This document shows positions 1-8,323 of a stretch of 34,993 bases of DNA, one piece after another. Where the stretch lies: NCBI GenBank assembly GCA_038214085.1, contig JBBQSF010000015.1, positions 1 to 34,993 of the forward strand, given 5' to 3'. The notes under the pieces were generated by a model, which saw nothing but the letters and a program-made list of their open reading frames with translations, had not been told where the DNA came from and searched no databases. Every line of letters begins with the position of its first letter. Position 1 is the first letter of the stretch. The position numbers and the translations under genes were made by a program. The DNA comes from JBBQSF01 sp038214085 (lineage in GTDB: Bacteria > Bacteroidota > Bacteroidia > Bacteroidales > CG2-30-32-10).

Positions 1-62
1 GCATCGATAAATGGCTCCATTGCCTTATCGGGTATGCTATATATTTCGGGTGTAAATTTCAT
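1..62 (-). CDS. Start of a gene cut by the window edge, possibly [FeFe]-hydrogenase maturase HydG
   Basis: Only the first 20 codons are inside the window. They begin at an ATG nine bases after the stop of the receiver-histidine kinase and read MKFTPEIYSIPDKAMEPFID. The short gap makes it the next gene of the hydrogenase operon. The N-terminal style (a Phe-Ile-Asp segment after a short leader) resembles the start of HydG, the tyrosine-cleaving radical SAM maturase that makes the CO and CN ligands of the H-cluster, and a maturase would fit the operon. The fragment is too short to show any catalytic motif, so the HydG name is an inference; the presence of a gene start is well supported by frame and spacing. 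Confidence 0.4.
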   Translation of the reverse strand, partial: MKFTPEIYSIPDKAMEPFID

Positions 63-71
63 GACAATTAT

Positions 72-1214
72 TTAATTTAAGGGGAGATTTATTTTGGGGA
101 TTACAATTGAGAATGTAGTACCTACATCTAGAACACTTTTAACTTCGATAGAACCACGATAAACTTCTTCAACTATTTTTTTCATTATTGATAATCCAAG
201 TCCGCTTCCGCTAATGGCTTTGGTTTTTTCATTTTTTATTCTTACAAATTCCTGAAATAGTTTTGGAATATCGTCTTCCGCAATTCCTATTCCCGAATCG
301 CTTACAGAAATTTTAATAGCATTTTCCTCATCACGAAGAATGATATTAACGTCGCCATTATCTTTGTTGTATTTAACTGCGTTAGATACTAAATTGTTAA
401 AAATAATTTCAATTTCTTCAGCACTAGCAAGTATTTCAATTTTTTCTAAATTGGTATCAATGTTAATATTTACATTCTTTTGAATAGCAAGTGGACTCAT
501 TGTATCCTTACTCATGCGAGCAATTTCAACGATATCTGTTTTTTGAATATGCCTAGCTTTTTTACCTGATTCCAGTTTGGTAAGATCAAGCATATCTAAG
601 ATCAGTACACGCATTCCTTTTATTCGTTCAATAGAACGATTAAGCATTACGTCGTAATCGTCGAGATTATTTCCTACTTGGCGTTCCTGCATTATTCGCA
701 AATAGCCTTCAATGGCGTTAATTGGCGATTTTAATTCGTGCGACAAAACAGAGAGAAACTGAAACCTAATTTGTTTTCCTTCGGTATTTAATTTTCGTGT
801 CATGCGACGCAGGTACACATGCTTAGTAATTCCCTCCATTGCTGCTTTAAGCTCTTGCGGCGTAAATGGTTTAGGAACAAAATTATACGCACCGTTGTTT
901 GTAGCTTTAATGGCAAGATCCAGTGATGCATACGATGTAATCATCATAACACAAGTATCTATTTGCTTTTTGTTGATATATTCAAGCACTTCAATACCAT
1001 CCATTCCCGGGAGTTTATTGTCAAGCAGTACAATATCGGTTTGGTTTTGGTTGATAATTTCAATTGCATCTTCTCCTGAACCAGCTTCCTGCAATTCAAA
1101 AGTAAATTCTTCTTCAAGAAAAGGAAAATCAACTGAAAAGCTTTTCAAAATCCGGCTGATCCCTGATCTGATACCGGGTTCGTCGTCAACGATGAGAACT
1201 TTCAGAGTAGCCAT
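72..1214 (-). CDS. Soluble receiver-histidine kinase (N-terminal REC, C-terminal HisKA/HATPase)
   Basis: A 380-residue cytoplasmic two-component protein with the receiver first and the kinase second. REC spans about residues 4-125, with the acidic pair D10/D11, phosphoacceptor D65 (LLDNKLPGMDG) and K115 (PKPF). The HisKA dimerisation helix has the H-box SHELKSP with H159. The ATPase domain shows the N box (NNLVSNAVKYN, about 273-283), the G1 box DSGIGI (306-311) and the G2 box GSGLGLS (336-342). There is no membrane segment, PAS or other input domain, so its signal should arrive as phosphate on D65. It lies 11 nt after a receiver-only gene and downstream of the hydrogenase-fused kinase, so the likely role is a relay step in the same circuit. 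The pairing with a particular donor is inferred from position only. Confidence 0.9.
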   Translation of the reverse strand: MATLKVLIVDDEPGIRSGISRILKSFSVDFPFLEEEFTFELQEAGSGEDAIEIINQNQTDIVLLDNKLPGMDGIEVLEYINKKQIDTCVMMITSYASLDLAIKATNNGAYNFVPKPFTPQELKAAMEGITKHVYLRRMTRKLNTEGKQIRFQFLSVLSHELKSPINAIEGYLRIMQERQVGNNLDDYDVMLNRSIERIKGMRVLILDMLDLTKLESGKKARHIQKTDIVEIARMSKDTMSPLAIQKNVNINIDTNLEKIEILASAEEIEIIFNNLVSNAVKYNKDNGDVNIILRDEENAIKISVSDSGIGIAEDDIPKLFQEFVRIKNEKTKAISGSGLGLSIMKKIVEEVYRGSIEVKSVLDVGTTFSIVIPKINLPLN

Positions 1215-1225
1215 ATTCGTAGAAT

Positions 1226-1624
1226 TTAGATTTTTAATAATTTACAAATTTCTTGCTTTAATTGTTCCGGACGCATACCTTTTTCAAGATATAAATCAGC
1301 TTTTATCCAGCTTTTTTCTTCTTCTGTTTCGAGGCCGAAAATCATTCCGGTGTCAGCAGTAACAGCAGTAGCAATAATTACAGGAACATCAGGATATTTC
1401 TTTTTAAGTTTGTAACTTAAAATAAAGCCACTATCGCGGTTGTCCATCATAAGATCAAAAATGGCGATATCCGGTTTAACAGTTTCCATTATTTCTTCAG
1501 CTTCTTTTTGAGTTTCGGCAGTAATAACGTTCATTCCCATGCTTTTTATCTGAAAGGATAGTTGCGATAAACTGTCGATGTCGTCGTCTGCGATTAAAAC
1601 CGTTTTGTTTTTTAAAGTTTCCAT
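1226..1624 (-). CDS. Receiver-only response regulator
   Basis: A 132-residue single receiver domain with no output domain. The acidic triad D13/D14/D15 (IADDD), the phosphoacceptor D57 (IFDLMMD), the switch threonine near residue 87 (ATAVTAD) and the conserved K115 (EKGMRP) are all present, so it should be phosphorylatable. The segment between beta-4 and beta-5 is a few residues longer than in a CheY-type receiver and contains ETEEEKSWIKAD. It is 12 nt after the hydrogenase-fused histidine kinase gene and 11 nt before the receiver-kinase gene, which suggests a phosphate shuttle between the two kinases. It cannot bind DNA by itself. Confidence 0.88.
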   Translation of the reverse strand: METLKNKTVLIADDDIDSLSQLSFQIKSMGMNVITAETQKEAEEIMETVKPDIAIFDLMMDNRDSGFILSYKLKKKYPDVPVIIATAVTADTGMIFGLETEEEKSWIKADLYLEKGMRPEQLKQEICKLLKI

Positions 1625-1636
1625 AATGATTCTATT

Positions 1637-3619
1637 TTAGTTTCTTGGGATTTTTATTTTAAAAGTTGAGCCTGTTGGTCCTTTTGATACATCAGTATTG
1701 GATTCGATATTTATTTGACCACGATGCATTTTTACAATACCGTAAATCAAAGGAAGACCTAGCCCTGTGCCTTTTCCGATAGGTTTTGTGGTAAAAAATG
1801 GAGTGAATATTTTATCCATGTTTTCTTCTGAAATGCCTGAACCGTTGTCTTGAATGCAAAATTCAACATCGTTTTGACTTTCATTTAAAGTGATACTCAA
1901 AATTCCACCAGTGGTTGGCATGGCTTCGATGGCATTTTTTTCAATATTTGTTAAAACCTGCATCCATTGGTCTGTATCAACATCGACCATAGGATTGCTT
2001 AAATTTGAAACAAATTTCACTTTTACATTTTCAGGAATAACTAATGATTCGATATTGTGTTTAACAAATTCTATAATATTGGTGGTTGTGTAATGAACCT
2101 GATTTTTTCGAGCAAAATTCAACAAGCCACCAACAATTTTTTTACACCGTTCAGCTTGTTCTGTAATTAAAGTTAAATCGTTACGAATAGGATCGTTGAT
2201 TTGAGTTTCTTCTAAAAGAATATTGCTGTACATGGTAATAACCCCAAGTGGATTATTTAATTCATGAGCAATTCCAGCCGAAAGCTGTCCCATGGTTGCA
2301 AGCTTTTCAGATTGCCTTAACGATTGCTGTGCCGAAGCCAGTTTTTCGTTTGAAACATTAAGTTCACTTACTGATTTATGAAGTTTTTCGATAGTAAATG
2401 GAAGGCACATTTCTGTTTCAGCAAGTCCTTCAATTATTGCAATGGCATGATCAATACAGGTATCATACCCGCAGGCACCGCAGTTAAGGTGATCTTCGGA
2501 GGTTATTTTTCCCATTTTTAGCAGAACCTTTTCAATGGCATCTACCGAAGGTGCTGGAATTCTGCGATCGGCAACCGAAAAGGTTTGTGAAAAGTCAAGT
2601 TGTTTAAACCTGTTAAAATCTTCTTTCCATTTTTCTGAATCAATAGTATCAAGTTTTTCTCTTACATAATTGCGGATATTTGCCGTTTTAGTATAAATAT
2701 GTCCGCTGCATGACATTCCAGGACCCATGATACAACCTTCGCAACACAGTAATTCGAGATGTTGAGATGAATTCAGCCCTTCTTCAAATTCTTTAATAGC
2801 TTCTCTGAAATTTACTCTTCCTGAGGCAACAATAATATTTTCTTCACAAATATCATCTGATTTGTTTACGGAATGAAGCTTCCCGCGTGTTACCGGGAAA
2901 ATAGCAGCTTTATTTCCTTTAGGTCCATCAAAATCACATGCTTCTGAATTTTCGGTGGTGATGTCGTTTAAAATGAAAAGTTTTCGCAGTTCTTTAAAGG
3001 TTAAAACAACATCAATTTCTGGTGATTCAGCTTTTTTAGCTATGCAAGGACCTATAAATACTGTTTTAGCGTCATTTCCGTAAAGTTCCTTAATTACTCT
3101 GGCCATTGCTACCATTGGCGAAACAATAGGCGCTAAGGAATCAGTAAGTTGAGGGAAATAATGTCGGATGTAATAAACAATAGCAGGGCAGTCGCTCGAA
3201 ATGCTGTGTTTTGCATCTTTATCATCGAGAATTTTTTTATACTCGTAAGCAACAAGGTCGGCGCCAAAAGCAACTTCAACCACATGATCAAAGCCGAGTT
3301 TCTTAACCATTCCTACTAGTTTTTTATAATCGGTAATTTCTGTAAATTCTGCAGGAAAACTAGGAGCAATGCAAGCAACTTTTATAACATCCGATTTTAA
3401 TAATTCAATGGCTTCGTGCGAAGTTTCTAAAAAAACTTTTGCATTCTGGCTGCATACTCTGGTGCAATTGCCACAACCAATGCAGCGGGAAGAAATAACT
3501 TCAGCTTGTCCATTAATAATTTTAATTGCTTTAACCGGACATTCTCTAACACAGGTATAGCAAACCCTGCACCGATCTTTTACAGTGAATACGAGTTCGT
3601 TATTTATCCTGTTTGCCAT
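1637..3619 (-). CDS. Putative H2-sensing histidine kinase: 2x[4Fe-4S] + divergent [FeFe]-hydrogenase domain + Fe-S domain + HisKA/HATPase
   Basis: The ATG at 3619 (660 aa) is chosen over an upstream TTG at 3634. Using ATG numbering, two [4Fe-4S] motifs come first (C17/C20/C23/C27 and C46/C49/C52/C56). An [FeFe]-hydrogenase large-subunit domain follows, with all four H-cluster cysteine ligands apparent: C144 in SSDCPAI, C192 in GPCIAKK, and C292/C296 in ELLCCEGCIMGPG. A four-Cys Fe-S motif (C380, C383, C388, C405) comes next, then a coiled linker, HisKA (H452 in AGIAHELNNPLG) and an HATPase domain (NNG-type N box, DNGSGI, GKGTGLGLP). Compared with HydA encoded just upstream, the proton-shuttle cysteine of TSCCP is replaced by Asp143 and the third motif ends GPG, not GGG. 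Such changes are known in HydS-type putative sensory hydrogenases. The fused kinase makes a direct H2 or redox sensor the best reading, but the ligand and the catalytic state are inferred. No membrane segment is seen. Confidence 0.85.
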   Translation of the reverse strand: MANRINNELVFTVKDRCRVCYTCVRECPVKAIKIINGQAEVISSRCIGCGNCTRVCSQNAKVFLETSHEAIELLKSDVIKVACIAPSFPAEFTEITDYKKLVGMVKKLGFDHVVEVAFGADLVAYEYKKILDDKDAKHSISSDCPAIVYYIRHYFPQLTDSLAPIVSPMVAMARVIKELYGNDAKTVFIGPCIAKKAESPEIDVVLTFKELRKLFILNDITTENSEACDFDGPKGNKAAIFPVTRGKLHSVNKSDDICEENIIVASGRVNFREAIKEFEEGLNSSQHLELLCCEGCIMGPGMSCSGHIYTKTANIRNYVREKLDTIDSEKWKEDFNRFKQLDFSQTFSVADRRIPAPSVDAIEKVLLKMGKITSEDHLNCGACGYDTCIDHAIAIIEGLAETEMCLPFTIEKLHKSVSELNVSNEKLASAQQSLRQSEKLATMGQLSAGIAHELNNPLGVITMYSNILLEETQINDPIRNDLTLITEQAERCKKIVGGLLNFARKNQVHYTTTNIIEFVKHNIESLVIPENVKVKFVSNLSNPMVDVDTDQWMQVLTNIEKNAIEAMPTTGGILSITLNESQNDVEFCIQDNGSGISEENMDKIFTPFFTTKPIGKGTGLGLPLIYGIVKMHRGQINIESNTDVSKGPTGSTFKIKIPRN

Positions 3620-3640
3620 TGTATTTGTTGTCAAAATTAT

Positions 3641-5365
3641 TTATAAAAGCACATCTCTTTTGGTATAACTTGTATGCAGCAACTCATGGCTTTTATGGCT
3701 GAGAGGTTCACCCAAATAATTAATATAAAGCTCGGTAATTTCTGGGTTTTTGTGTGAAACTTTCAGTGTTTCCTGTTCATCAATTTTATATAATGATTCC
3801 ATGCGAGCTTCAATCACTGATTCATCAGTTCCAATACGCTGACCTCCGCCGGCGATACAACCACCTGGACAAGTCATTACTTCAATAAAATGAATATCAT
3901 TTCTACCGTTTCTAATTTCTTCAATTAAAGCTCCAGCATTTGCCAAACCACTTACAACTGCAACACCAATTTCGAGGTCATTAATCTTTATTTTGGTTTC
4001 TTTTCTTCCTTTAAGACCTCTTACAGCATTAATTTTAAAATTGATGAGTTCGCTGCCAGTAAGTTTTTTATATGCTGTACGCAATGCTGCTTCCATAACG
4101 CCACCAGTTGCGCCGAAGATTTTTCCTGCCGAACTTCTAACTCCTAAAGGAGAATCAGTCAGTTCCGGTTCAATATTTTTCATATCAATACCGTACAATT
4201 TTATCATTTCAATAAGTTCGCGGGTTGTTATAACAATATCCACGTCGCTTACTCCATCACGACCCATTGTAGCGCGCTGTGCTTCAAATTTTTTAGCAGT
4301 ACAGGGCATTATTGATACGGAAATAATATTTTCGGGTTTGGTATTAATCTTTTCGGCAAAATAACTTTTAATAATTGCCCCAGTCATTTGTTGTGGCGAT
4401 TTACATGAGGAAAGATTAGGAAGAAAATCAGGAGCAAATTCTTCGGCATATTTAACCCAGGCAGGGCAACAGCTGGTAAACATTGGCATTGTTTTTCCTT
4501 TAGTAATGCGGTCAATAAGTTCCGCTGCTTCTTCCATAATGGTTAGGTCGGCTCCAAAAGTAGTGTCGAACACGAACTTAAATCCCATTTTACGCAGGGC
4601 TGCATTAAGGCTATTGTTTAAATCTTTTCCAGGTTTCATGCCAAATTCTTCAGCAAGCGAAACAGAAATTGAAGGAGCGTATTGAACCACAACAACTTTT
4701 TGTGTTTGATGTAGTGCTTCCTGTACAAGGTTTACCTGATTGCGTTCGGTTAAAGCGCCTGTGGGGCAAACCATGATACATTGTCCGCAATTTACACAAC
4801 TGGAAGAATTTAAACTCTTTTTAAGAGTAGTTCCTATAACCGATTGACTTCCTCTGTTTATATAATCGATGCAGGCAACGCCCATTGTTTCTTCACATAT
4901 ACGAACGCAGCGTCCGCAAAGAATACATTTTTCAGGGTCTCTGATAATGCTGGTACCTGAGTGATCAATTTTAAAACTGTTTTTTTTGCCTCTAATTCTA
5001 CGCTCAATTACATGATATTCTTTTGAAAGACTTTGCAATTCGCAATTGCTGTTTCGGATACAATACAAGCAGTCGTCAGGGTGGTTTGAAAGCAACAGTT
5101 CAATTATTGTTTTTCTTGATTCGGCAACCCGTGGAGAATGAGTAAGTATGTTCATTCCGTTATAAACAGGGAAGGAGCAAGAGCTTACCAGTTTTGGGTT
5201 TCCTACAATTTCTACAACACAGATTCTGCAAGCACCAGATGGCATAAAATTTTTCATGTGGCACAATGTTGGCACTTTTATGCCGTTTCTGCTTAGCGCA
5301 GTTAATATGGTTTCACCTTCAAAGGCTTCCAGTGTTTTTCCGTTTACTATTATTTGAATACTCAT
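3641..5365 (-). CDS. hydA: [FeFe]-hydrogenase catalytic subunit HydA of a NADH-linked complex
   Basis: A 574-residue, full-length modular [FeFe] hydrogenase. Domains in order: a plant-ferredoxin-like [2Fe-2S] domain (C35, C46, C49, C63), a His-ligated [4Fe-4S] (H95, C99, C102, C108), two [4Fe-4S] (C147/C150/C153/C157 and C190/C193/C196/C200), and the H-cluster domain. All three signature loops are canonical: TSCCPAW (C299 proton relay, C300 ligand), MPCTAKKFE (C355) and EVMTCPGGCIAGGG (C499, C503). It should therefore be an active H2 enzyme in the cytoplasm. The gene lies 11 nt after hydB and 21 nt before the sensor kinase. With HydB and HydC it matches the trimeric HydABC type that couples H2 to NAD(H) and, in characterised members, ferredoxin by electron bifurcation. 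Bifurcation itself cannot be read from the sequence. Confidence 0.95.
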   Translation of the reverse strand: MSIQIIVNGKTLEAFEGETILTALSRNGIKVPTLCHMKNFMPSGACRICVVEIVGNPKLVSSCSFPVYNGMNILTHSPRVAESRKTIIELLLSNHPDDCLYCIRNSNCELQSLSKEYHVIERRIRGKKNSFKIDHSGTSIIRDPEKCILCGRCVRICEETMGVACIDYINRGSQSVIGTTLKKSLNSSSCVNCGQCIMVCPTGALTERNQVNLVQEALHQTQKVVVVQYAPSISVSLAEEFGMKPGKDLNNSLNAALRKMGFKFVFDTTFGADLTIMEEAAELIDRITKGKTMPMFTSCCPAWVKYAEEFAPDFLPNLSSCKSPQQMTGAIIKSYFAEKINTKPENIISVSIMPCTAKKFEAQRATMGRDGVSDVDIVITTRELIEMIKLYGIDMKNIEPELTDSPLGVRSSAGKIFGATGGVMEAALRTAYKKLTGSELINFKINAVRGLKGRKETKIKINDLEIGVAVVSGLANAGALIEEIRNGRNDIHFIEVMTCPGGCIAGGGQRIGTDESVIEARMESLYKIDEQETLKVSHKNPEITELYINYLGEPLSHKSHELLHTSYTKRDVLL

Positions 5366-5376
5366 AACAAATGGGG

Positions 5377-7323
5377 TTAAATCATTTCAATTGCATTAAA
5401 ATTGCAGGCTTCTTTACACGATCCGCAACCGATACATTTATCATCAACAATAAAGTGAGGTGTTTTTTTGCTACCAATAATGGCTCCTGTAGGGCATTTT
5501 TTTGAACAAACAGTACAGCCGGTGCATAAATCTGTAGTTATTTTAAATTTTCTTAATTCTGTACAAATTCTTGTGGGGCAGTTTCGTTCGAAAATGTGAG
5601 CTTCGTATTCATCTCTGAACCATTTTAAAGTGCTTAAAACTGGGTTTGGCGCTGATTGTCCAAGTCCACACAAAGAAGTTTCCTTTATTACTTTAGCAAG
5701 TTTTTCCAATTGCATTACACCTTTCATGCGTTCGAGTGCAGAATTTTCGCCACTATGAATAGGTTTCTGTGTAATACTTTCGAGTATTTCAAGCATTCTG
5801 CGGGTTCCTTCGCGGCAAGGAATACATTTACCGCAACTTTCTTTCTGAATAAAATCCATAAAGAATTTTGCAATGTCAACCATGCAGTTGTCTTCATCCA
5901 TTACAACGAGGCCGCCAGATCCCATCATCGCACCAACTAAAATAAGTGATTCATAATCGATCTGGATATCTAGGTTTTGTTCTGTAATACAACCCCCAGA
6001 AGGACCACCGATCTGAACTGCTTTGAATTTTTTATTATTGGCAATACCGTCAGCAATTCCAAATAATATTTCACGGATTGTAGTACCCATGGGTATTTCT
6101 ACTAATCCTGTGTTTTTGATTTTTCCGGAAAGCGCAAATACTTTAGTTCCTTTGCTTGTTTTTGTTCCAACTGAGCTGAACCATTCCCAGCCATTTTTCA
6201 TAATTTCAGAAACATTCGAAAATGTTTCCACATTATTAATACAAGTTGGTTTTCCGAATAAACCGCTAACTGAAGGGAATGGTGGACGTGGTGTTGGCAT
6301 TCCGCGATAACCTTCGATGCTGTTAATGAGGGCTGTTTCTTCACCACAAACAAATGCGCCAGCTCCCATTTTTATTTTTATTTCGAAATCAAAACCACTA
6401 TTAAATATGTTTTTCCCTAGCAAACCATATTCTTTTGCTTGTTGAATTGCTAATTTCAGACGTTTGATAGCGAGCGGATATTCAGCCCTGATATATACAT
6501 ATCCTACAGATGCTCCAATTGCAAAAGCTCCAATTGCCATACCTTCGAGCAGACGATGAGGATCGCCTTCAATAACGGCGCGATCCATAAATGCTCCAGG
6601 GTCGCCTTCGTCGGCATTACAAATCAAATACTTTTGATCGTTCTTTTGTATCTGAGTAATTTTCCACTTTTTTCCTGTTGGAAATCCCCCACCGCCTCTG
6701 CCGCGCAAGCCACTTTTTTCAATGATATCGCAGACTTCTTCACTGGTAGAGTTATTAACAACCTTCAGCAGACTTTTATATCCACCAAATGCAATGTATT
6801 CTTCAATGCTTTCAGGATTAATTAATCCGCAGTTTTTTAAAACAATTCTTTTTTGTTTAGCAAAGAAAGGGTGTTCGTTAAGAAGATCTTGTATGTTTTC
6901 CCATTTCTGGCTTTTATCATTGCTGATTTGTCCTAATACATCAAGATCCTTTGTATCATTACAGAAAACACCTTCGAGAACTTTTTCCACTTTTTCATGT
7001 GTAACATGCTGGAATGAAATTCTGTTTTTTCCCGGAAGCTGAACATCAACAATTGGTTCGGCTTTGCATAGACCTATACAACCCACTTGTATCACGTCAG
7101 CATCAATACCATTTTTATTAAGGTAATTGTTTATGGCATCAATGGTTTTCCCTGCGCCTGCACCAAGTCCACAGGTTCCTGCACCAATATAAATAATGGG
7201 TTTAGAAATTTTTTCACGTTTGATTTTTTCGAGGAGACCTTTTGCAGAATCAGTATTGTTATCATCTCCTTTCAGAAAGGTGGTGAGCATTTCTTTTGTG
7301 GTAATTACTTTTTTGCTGTTCAT
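5377..7323 (-). CDS. hydB: Hydrogenase subunit HydB (NuoF-like NADH/FMN subunit)
   Basis: The ATG at 7323 is preferred (648 aa). The longer frame would start at a TTG at 7353 inside hydC, whereas the ATG lies one base after the hydC stop. An N-terminal thioredoxin-like [2Fe-2S] domain has Cys51, Cys82 and Cys86. The NuoF core carries the nucleotide-binding stretch GRGGGGFPTG (208-217), and a [4Fe-4S] site is formed by C497/C500/C503 (SCGKCIPCREGT) with C552. Two C-terminal ferredoxin-like [4Fe-4S] motifs follow (C600/C603/C606/C610 and C630/C633/C636/C640). This domain order is that of HydB from trimeric and tetrameric HydABC(D) complexes, where it binds FMN and NAD(H) and passes electrons to HydA. 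Its neighbours are hydC upstream and hydA 11 nt downstream. Confidence 0.95.
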   Translation of the reverse strand: MNSKKVITTKEMLTTFLKGDDNNTDSAKGLLEKIKREKISKPIIYIGAGTCGLGAGAGKTIDAINNYLNKNGIDADVIQVGCIGLCKAEPIVDVQLPGKNRISFQHVTHEKVEKVLEGVFCNDTKDLDVLGQISNDKSQKWENIQDLLNEHPFFAKQKRIVLKNCGLINPESIEEYIAFGGYKSLLKVVNNSTSEEVCDIIEKSGLRGRGGGGFPTGKKWKITQIQKNDQKYLICNADEGDPGAFMDRAVIEGDPHRLLEGMAIGAFAIGASVGYVYIRAEYPLAIKRLKLAIQQAKEYGLLGKNIFNSGFDFEIKIKMGAGAFVCGEETALINSIEGYRGMPTPRPPFPSVSGLFGKPTCINNVETFSNVSEIMKNGWEWFSSVGTKTSKGTKVFALSGKIKNTGLVEIPMGTTIREILFGIADGIANNKKFKAVQIGGPSGGCITEQNLDIQIDYESLILVGAMMGSGGLVVMDEDNCMVDIAKFFMDFIQKESCGKCIPCREGTRRMLEILESITQKPIHSGENSALERMKGVMQLEKLAKVIKETSLCGLGQSAPNPVLSTLKWFRDEYEAHIFERNCPTRICTELRKFKITTDLCTGCTVCSKKCPTGAIIGSKKTPHFIVDDKCIGCGSCKEACNFNAIEMI

Positions 7324-7324
7324 A

Positions 7325-7789
7325 TTACTGTTCTTTATTGCGGTATGTATCAATAATTTCTTTTATACTCTGCGGATTCACATTCGCATGAAATGCTCCG
7401 TTTACACAAATAACAGGAGCAAGCCCACACGCGCCTATACAAGCAACAACCTCGATACTGAACAGACCGTCACGTGTGGTTTGCCCTGCTTTAACTTTCA
7501 GGTTTTTTTCCAACTCCTGCAATACCGTTAGCGAGCCTAAAACATGGCAAGCTGTTCCCCGGCATACCTGAATGTGGTATTTCCCTGTAGGTTCAAACCT
7601 AAACTGATTATAAAATGTAGCAACACCATAAATTTTACTGGTTGGAATTTTTAAAAGCGATCCCGTTTTTACCATGGCTTCTTCGGACAAAAAACCTTCT
7701 ATTTCTTGTATTTCCTGTAAAATTGGGATGAGGCTGTCGCGTTTTAATCCTTTGTGTTTCGTCAGTATTTCATCAATGTTCGTTTTCAT
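7325..7789 (-). CDS. hydC: Hydrogenase subunit HydC (NuoE-like [2Fe-2S] protein)
   Basis: A 154-residue protein of the NuoE/24-kDa thioredoxin-like ferredoxin family, the usual family length. The four cluster ligands are C76 and C81 (VCRGTAC) and C117 and C121 (ACIGAC). The N-terminal helical part has the typical sequence around YGVATFYNQF. In HydABC complexes this subunit sits beside HydB and helps carry electrons between NAD(H)/FMN and the rest of the chain. It is the first enzyme gene of the operon, 32 nt after a receiver-only regulator, and its stop lies directly before the hydB ATG, which suggests translational coupling. Confidence 0.94.
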   Translation of the reverse strand: MKTNIDEILTKHKGLKRDSLIPILQEIQEIEGFLSEEAMVKTGSLLKIPTSKIYGVATFYNQFRFEPTGKYHIQVCRGTACHVLGSLTVLQELEKNLKVKAGQTTRDGLFSIEVVACIGACGLAPVICVNGAFHANVNPQSIKEIIDTYRNKEQ

Positions 7790-7821
7790 CTCTTTTTGAT
7801 TTTGGTTTGCTACTCGTATTA

Positions 7822-8319
7822 TTAATTAAAAAGAATTCTTTTAATTTCTGGAAGTATTTTTTTAGAATCAACAGGTTTTCTGATAAACCCATCAACTGGG
7901 AACCAGATAGAATTTCCTTCTTCTGAAAGATAATCTACACCAGATTTTCCTGAGTTAATATCTTTTACAAGAATTACGTGAAGATCTTTAAATCCAGGAT
8001 TTTTGCGGAATTCCCGAGCCATTGCCTGAACATCAGGTTTTGTAGTAGTTAAAATATCAATGGAAGTTTGCATCAATATCGGAATTTTATTTAATTCTGG
8101 ATTATCGATAATCTCTTTTGCAAGTTCAAAGCCTTCGTAATGTGTAGTCATCATTACATCCAGGATAGCCAGATCAGGTTTTTCTTCTTTAATTTTTTTC
8201 ATGCCTTCAATTTTATCGTTGGCTGAAATAACATTGTATCCTTCTTTGCGAAGAATTGTTTCAATTACTGTGATCACATCGATATCATCGTCTACGATCA
8301 AGATTTTTTTTGTTTCCAT
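7822..8319 (-). CDS. Receiver-only response regulator with an internal insertion
   Basis: A 165-residue receiver protein without an output domain. The acidic residues D10-D12, the phosphoacceptor D54 (ILDVMMT), T85 and K148 (IRKPVD) are recognisable. The distance from T85 to K148 is about 63 residues, where a CheY-type receiver has roughly 22, so some 40 residues are inserted between beta-4 and beta-5. The insertion includes FRKNPGFKDLHVILVKDIN and ends at the tryptophan-containing segment SIWFPVDG. I do not recognise it as a known domain. It may be a docking surface for the sensor kinase or for the hydrogenase. The gene is second in the operon, four bases after another receiver gene. Confidence 0.85.
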   Translation of the reverse strand: METKKILIVDDDIDVITVIETILRKEGYNVISANDKIEGMKKIKEEKPDLAILDVMMTTHYEGFELAKEIIDNPELNKIPILMQTSIDILTTTKPDVQAMAREFRKNPGFKDLHVILVKDINSGKSGVDYLSEEGNSIWFPVDGFIRKPVDSKKILPEIKRILFN

Positions 8320-8323
8320 GACT

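Noticed and set aside
802..1362. A 186-codon open frame on the plus strand.
   Set aside because: It lies antisense across the receiver-kinase and receiver genes, whose domains are unmistakable, and its translation has no recognisable domain.
1637..3619. Reading this gene as an ordinary catalytic hydrogenase subunit.
   Set aside because: The relay cysteine of the first H-cluster loop is missing and the C-terminal half is a complete histidine kinase.
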